A stretch of 8,541 nt of DNA from Acinetobacter sp. (GTDB lineage: Bacteria > Pseudomonadota > Gammaproteobacteria > Pseudomonadales > Moraxellaceae). The notes beneath the pieces were generated by a model. That model was not told where the DNA came from and did not search any database. It worked only from the letters and a program-made list of their open reading frames with translations. Position numbers and translations under genes: made by a program. Shown here in pieces: positions 6,194-8,541 of this stretch (its first letter is position 1; each line of letters opens with the position of its first letter). The stretch spans positions 10,136 through 18,676 of the forward strand of contig JAUNHS010000022.1 of NCBI GenBank assembly GCA_030523805.1, read 5' to 3'.

Positions 6194-7285
6194 TTAAACA
6201 TTAAAACGGAAGTGCATCACATCGCCATCTTGCACGACATAAGTTTTACCTTCCAAACGCCACTTGCCTGCTTCTTTCGCACCATTTTCGCCATTGTACT
6301 GAATAAAATCATCATAAGCGACCACTTCAGCACGGATAAAGCCTTTTTCAAAATCGGTATGAATAACACCTGCCGCTTGTGGTGCAGTTGCTCCGACTTT
6401 GACCGTCCACGCACGCACTTCCTGCACACCTGCTGTAAAATAGGTTTGCAAGCCAAGTAAAGCATAACCTGCACGAATTACACGATTTAACCCTGGTTCT
6501 TCCATGCCCATCGCTTCTAAAAATTCAGCACGTTCATCATCAGCAAGCAATGAAATTTCAGCTTCAATTTGATTGCATAATGGCACAACCACGGCATTTT
6601 CGGCTGCTGCTAAATTTTTCACCGCTTCCAAATGTGGATTATTATCAAAGCCATCTTCTGCGACATTGGCAATATACATGGTCGGCTTTAAGGTCAATAA
6701 ACCAAAACCACGCAATAATTTACGCTCATCATCAGACAAATCCGCCGCACGAGCAGGACGACCTTCATCAAGTAAAGGCTGTAATTTTTCTAAAACACTT
6801 TTGGTCGCTACGGCTTCTTTATCGCCACTTTTCGCAACTTTGGTCAGGCGAGTAATGGCTTTAGACACGGTTTCTAAATCTGCCAATGCCAATTCAGTAT
6901 TAATAGTTGCAATATCATCTAAAGGGTCAATTTTACCGTTTACATGAATGACATTTTCATCTTCAAAACAGCGTACAACGTGGGCAATAGCATCGGTTTC
7001 ACGGATATTCGCCAAAAATTGGTTGCCTAAACCTTCGCCTTTTGATGCCCCTGCTACCAATCCTGCAATATCCACAAATTCCATCGTGGTGGGTAAAATG
7101 CGTTGTGGTTTGACGATTTCTGCCAATTTGTCTAATCGTGCATCAGGTACAGGCACGATACCTGTGTTTGGTTCAATGGTACAAAAAGGGAAATTTTCTG
7201 CTGCAATCGCTGCTTTGGTTAAGGCATTGAAAAGTGTAGATTTTCCGACATTTGGCAAACCTACGATACCGCAATTAAAGCCCAT
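6194..7285 (-). CDS. ychF: Redox-regulated ATPase YchF (Obg-family, OLA1 homologue)
   Basis: The 363-aa product has the same length as E. coli YchF and is complete. The P-loop is GLPNVGKST (residues 9-17). The G3 motif is DIAG (72-75), followed by the glycine-rich [10 protein letters not shown] typical of the family. The G4 motif is NVAE (207-210) in place of NKxD, which in this family explains the preference for ATP over GTP. His114, described as needed for ATP hydrolysis in E. coli YchF, is present. A helical hairpin region (about 130-195) and a C-terminal TGS domain (about 280-361, ending VMHFRFNV) complete the architecture. The protein is cytoplasmic, binds ribosomes and is linked to translation and oxidative-stress response. 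The ATG has only a weak GAG/AAG-type ribosome binding site, but the start agrees with the family's conserved [12 protein letters not shown]. No pth gene is adjacent, unlike in E. coli. Confidence 0.97.
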   Translation of the reverse strand: MGFNCGIVGLPNVGKSTLFNALTKAAIAAENFPFCTIEPNTGIVPVPDARLDKLAEIVKPQRILPTTMEFVDIAGLVAGASKGEGLGNQFLANIRETDAIAHVVRCFEDENVIHVNGKIDPLDDIATINTELALADLETVSKAITRLTKVAKSGDKEAVATKSVLEKLQPLLDEGRPARAADLSDDERKLLRGFGLLTLKPTMYIANVAEDGFDNNPHLEAVKNLAAAENAVVVPLCNQIEAEISLLADDERAEFLEAMGMEEPGLNRVIRAGYALLGLQTYFTAGVQEVRAWTVKVGATAPQAAGVIHTDFEKGFIRAEVVAYDDFIQYNGENGAKEAGKWRLEGKTYVVQDGDVMHFRFNV

Positions 7286-7319
7286 AATCTTACTCGCTAT
7301 TTTAATGTGTAAATGGCGT

Positions 7320-7328
7320 ATTTTAGCA
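7320..7328 (-). promoter_or_regulatory. Candidate extended -10 promoter of ychF
   Basis: The minus strand reads TGCTAAAAT, a TGn-extended -10 with hexamer TAAAAT at 7320-7325. The -35 region is only a T-rich run without a good match, as is common for extended -10 promoters. The start would fall near 7313, giving a leader of about 28 bases. This would let ychF be expressed independently of the polysaccharide genes. Confidence 0.45.
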
Positions 7329-7351
7329 TGATTTGTAATGATAAAAAAGCG

Positions 7352-7786
7352 TTAGGCGTGTGAATTGTCATTGGCGATGTATTCAGCGAAACTTCCTTTT
7401 TCCCATTTTTGCAGATACGTCATCTTATGTACATTGGTTTTGGATAAAATGGTAGCGTATTCATTTGGATCAAACGGCTCATTCAGTTTTACCTGTAACA
7501 TATGGGGTAAGGTATCATCAATAATAATACAATTTAACTGTGGATAATGTTTTTTGACCAAAATATCAAACAAAATCTGAAAGAAAAAATAATGTGGAAT
7601 AGTATTTTGTGTTTGCCAAAAATTCAGTATTAAATCCGTGCAAACATGAATAAGTGGATTACCTTTTTTTGCCACAATAAAACTATTTAAAACATTCACA
7701 TAATGATGTTGATGCCAATCAAAATAACCAGCATTAAATTTTTTCCAAAACGCTTGATTGCTCGCTTGTTTATCACGTTGATACAT
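7352..7786 (-). pseudogene. 5'-truncated capsular polysaccharide synthesis (Caps_synth-type) glycosyltransferase remnant
   Basis: The visible 144 residues resemble the C-terminal half of capsular polysaccharide synthesis proteins (PF05704 type). They include NSFIVAKKGNPLIHV, then a WQTQN segment, HYFFFQILFDILV, and an ending around SKTNVHKMTYLQKW. Full-length members have roughly 300 residues and carry an N-terminal half with a DxD-type nucleotide-sugar motif, absent here. The frame stays open upstream of the ATG at 7786 and encodes family-like residues (EEIKNADFF, to about 7819), but no ATG, GTG or TTG occurs there. The ATG at 7786 is preceded by a T-run with no ribosome binding site. The frame then runs into the end of the upstream glycosyltransferase gene, in a different register. 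I infer a deletion that removed the 5' half. The family assignment is from memory of motifs, and a short functional protein cannot be excluded. Confidence 0.6.
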
Positions 7787-7821
7787 AAAAAAATCAGCAT
7801 TTTTGATTTCTTCATCAACAT

Positions 7822-8541
7822 CTATCTTACTTTTAAATCCATCTCCTGAAACAATTTCTCAACCTCTACCCTAATTTTTTCTACAGAAAAATCTTGAATA
7901 CGTTGATGGCTTTTTTCTACATAATATTGATAGATTTCAGGATTTTCTAATAATTCCAATACCGCATTCACAAATTTTTCTTTGTCATGTAAGGGAATCA
8001 ATTTCCCATATTCACTGTTTGCCCCTAGAATATCTTTCGGGCCAGTCAGACAATCCATGGCAACGATAGGCGTCCCGCAAGCCATTGATTCAAGTAATAC
8101 GGTTGGCAATCCTTCGCTTTCGGAACAAAATAGAAATAAATCCGCCGCTTTAAAATAAGGGTACGGATTATTCATTTCGCCCAACAATAATACGTCTTGG
8201 GTTAAATTTAACTCAGCAATTTTTTGCTGTAAATCGTCTTTTAATTCGCCATCACCAATAAGACACAATTTTTGCGTGATACCTTGTTGTTTCAATTTGG
8301 CATAAATTTCAAGTAACTCAATTAAGCCTTTGCCTCCGACAAGACGAGTTACACAAAGCAAAAATTTCTCTTGCGATAAATCTTTTATGCTTTGACTTCT
8401 TTCCTCTATTTCCTTTAAATTCAAAGGATTATAAATCACCGTAAACTTATCTGCTGGCAAACGCAAATCTTGAGAAACCACTTTTGTCATTTCTTCACAA
8501 AGCGAAATCACTTTATTGTGTTTAGAAAATATCTGCTGATA
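7822..8541 (-). CDS. Family 4 (GT-B) glycosyltransferase, 5' end outside the window
   Basis: The frame is open to the right edge. The GTG at 8511 is unlikely to be the start, because the upstream codons continue the expected family sequence (IFSKHNKVISLCEEMTK). The visible 239 residues are the C-terminal Rossmann domain. Positions in this fragment: IYNP at 36-39; RLVGGKG at 66-72, which binds the donor sugar nucleotide; CLIGDGEL at 93-100; and the EX7E motif with Glu143 and Glu151 in SEGLPTVLLESMACGTPIV. DCLTGPKDIL at 163-172 is a motif of RfaB/PglH-like members. About 120 N-terminal residues are probably missing. It would transfer a sugar from a nucleotide donor in capsule, LOS or O-antigen synthesis on the cytoplasmic side of the inner membrane. 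The TAG stop at 7822 is 36 bases before the ATG of the capsule gene remnant. Confidence 0.88.
   Translation of the reverse strand, partial: YQQIFSKHNKVISLCEEMTKVVSQDLRLPADKFTVIYNPLNLKEIEERSQSIKDLSQEKFLLCVTRLVGGKGLIELLEIYAKLKQQGITQKLCLIGDGELKDDLQQKIAELNLTQDVLLLGEMNNPYPYFKAADLFLFCSESEGLPTVLLESMACGTPIVAMDCLTGPKDILGANSEYGKLIPLHDKEKFVNAVLELLENPEIYQYYVEKSHQRIQDFSVEKIRVEVEKLFQEMDLKVR

Noticed and set aside
6152..7331. Open frames on both strands overlapping ychF.
   Set aside because: ychF is full length with all family motifs; the overlapping frames are shadows of its coding sequence.
1..8541. CRISPR arrays, tRNA or rRNA genes, insertion sequences and attachment sites.
   Set aside because: No regularly spaced repeats, cloverleaf or rRNA-like sequence, transposase or paired terminal repeats were seen on either strand.

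Overview
The window reads as AT-rich gammaproteobacterial chromosome. The YchF protein closely resembles those I recall from Acinetobacter and Moraxella. The surface proteins have Gram-negative signal peptides and end in C-terminal phenylalanines typical of outer-membrane barrels. My best guess is the family Moraxellaceae, but this rests on remembered protein similarity, not on a search.

Layout. (1) Positions 1-378 (+) hold the 3' end of a gene whose product looks like the last strands of an outer-membrane beta-barrel. It converges on the next gene across a shared bidirectional terminator (404-435). (2) Positions 457-5730 (-) hold a probable three-gene transcription unit, read from right to left: a 401-aa porin, a paralogous 393-aa porin, and a 906-aa secreted S9-family prolyl oligopeptidase. 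The two spacers are 82 and 83 bases long. Each carries a stable hairpin without a U-tract, which suggests RNA processing or differential mRNA stability rather than full termination. (3) Positions 5731-6193 are a very AT-rich intergenic region. It holds the probable promoter and long leader of the porin operon, an 8-bp dyad, an A11 tract and the ychF terminator. (4) Positions 6194-7285 (-) encode a complete ychF with its own extended -10 promoter. (5) Positions 7352-8541 (-) are the end of a surface-polysaccharide locus: a family-4 glycosyltransferase running off the right edge, followed directly by the 3' part of a capsular polysaccharide synthesis (Caps_synth-type) gene that has lost its 5' half.

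How the genes may work together. The porins could admit short peptides or other small solutes, and the exported prolyl oligopeptidase could cleave proline-containing peptides in the periplasm. This would make the operon a candidate peptide-scavenging module. That role is inferred from gene order, signal peptides and family knowledge only. The most distinctive features are the enlarged, highly charged N-terminal region of the peptidase, the tandem porin duplication, the two intercistronic hairpins and the truncated capsule gene.
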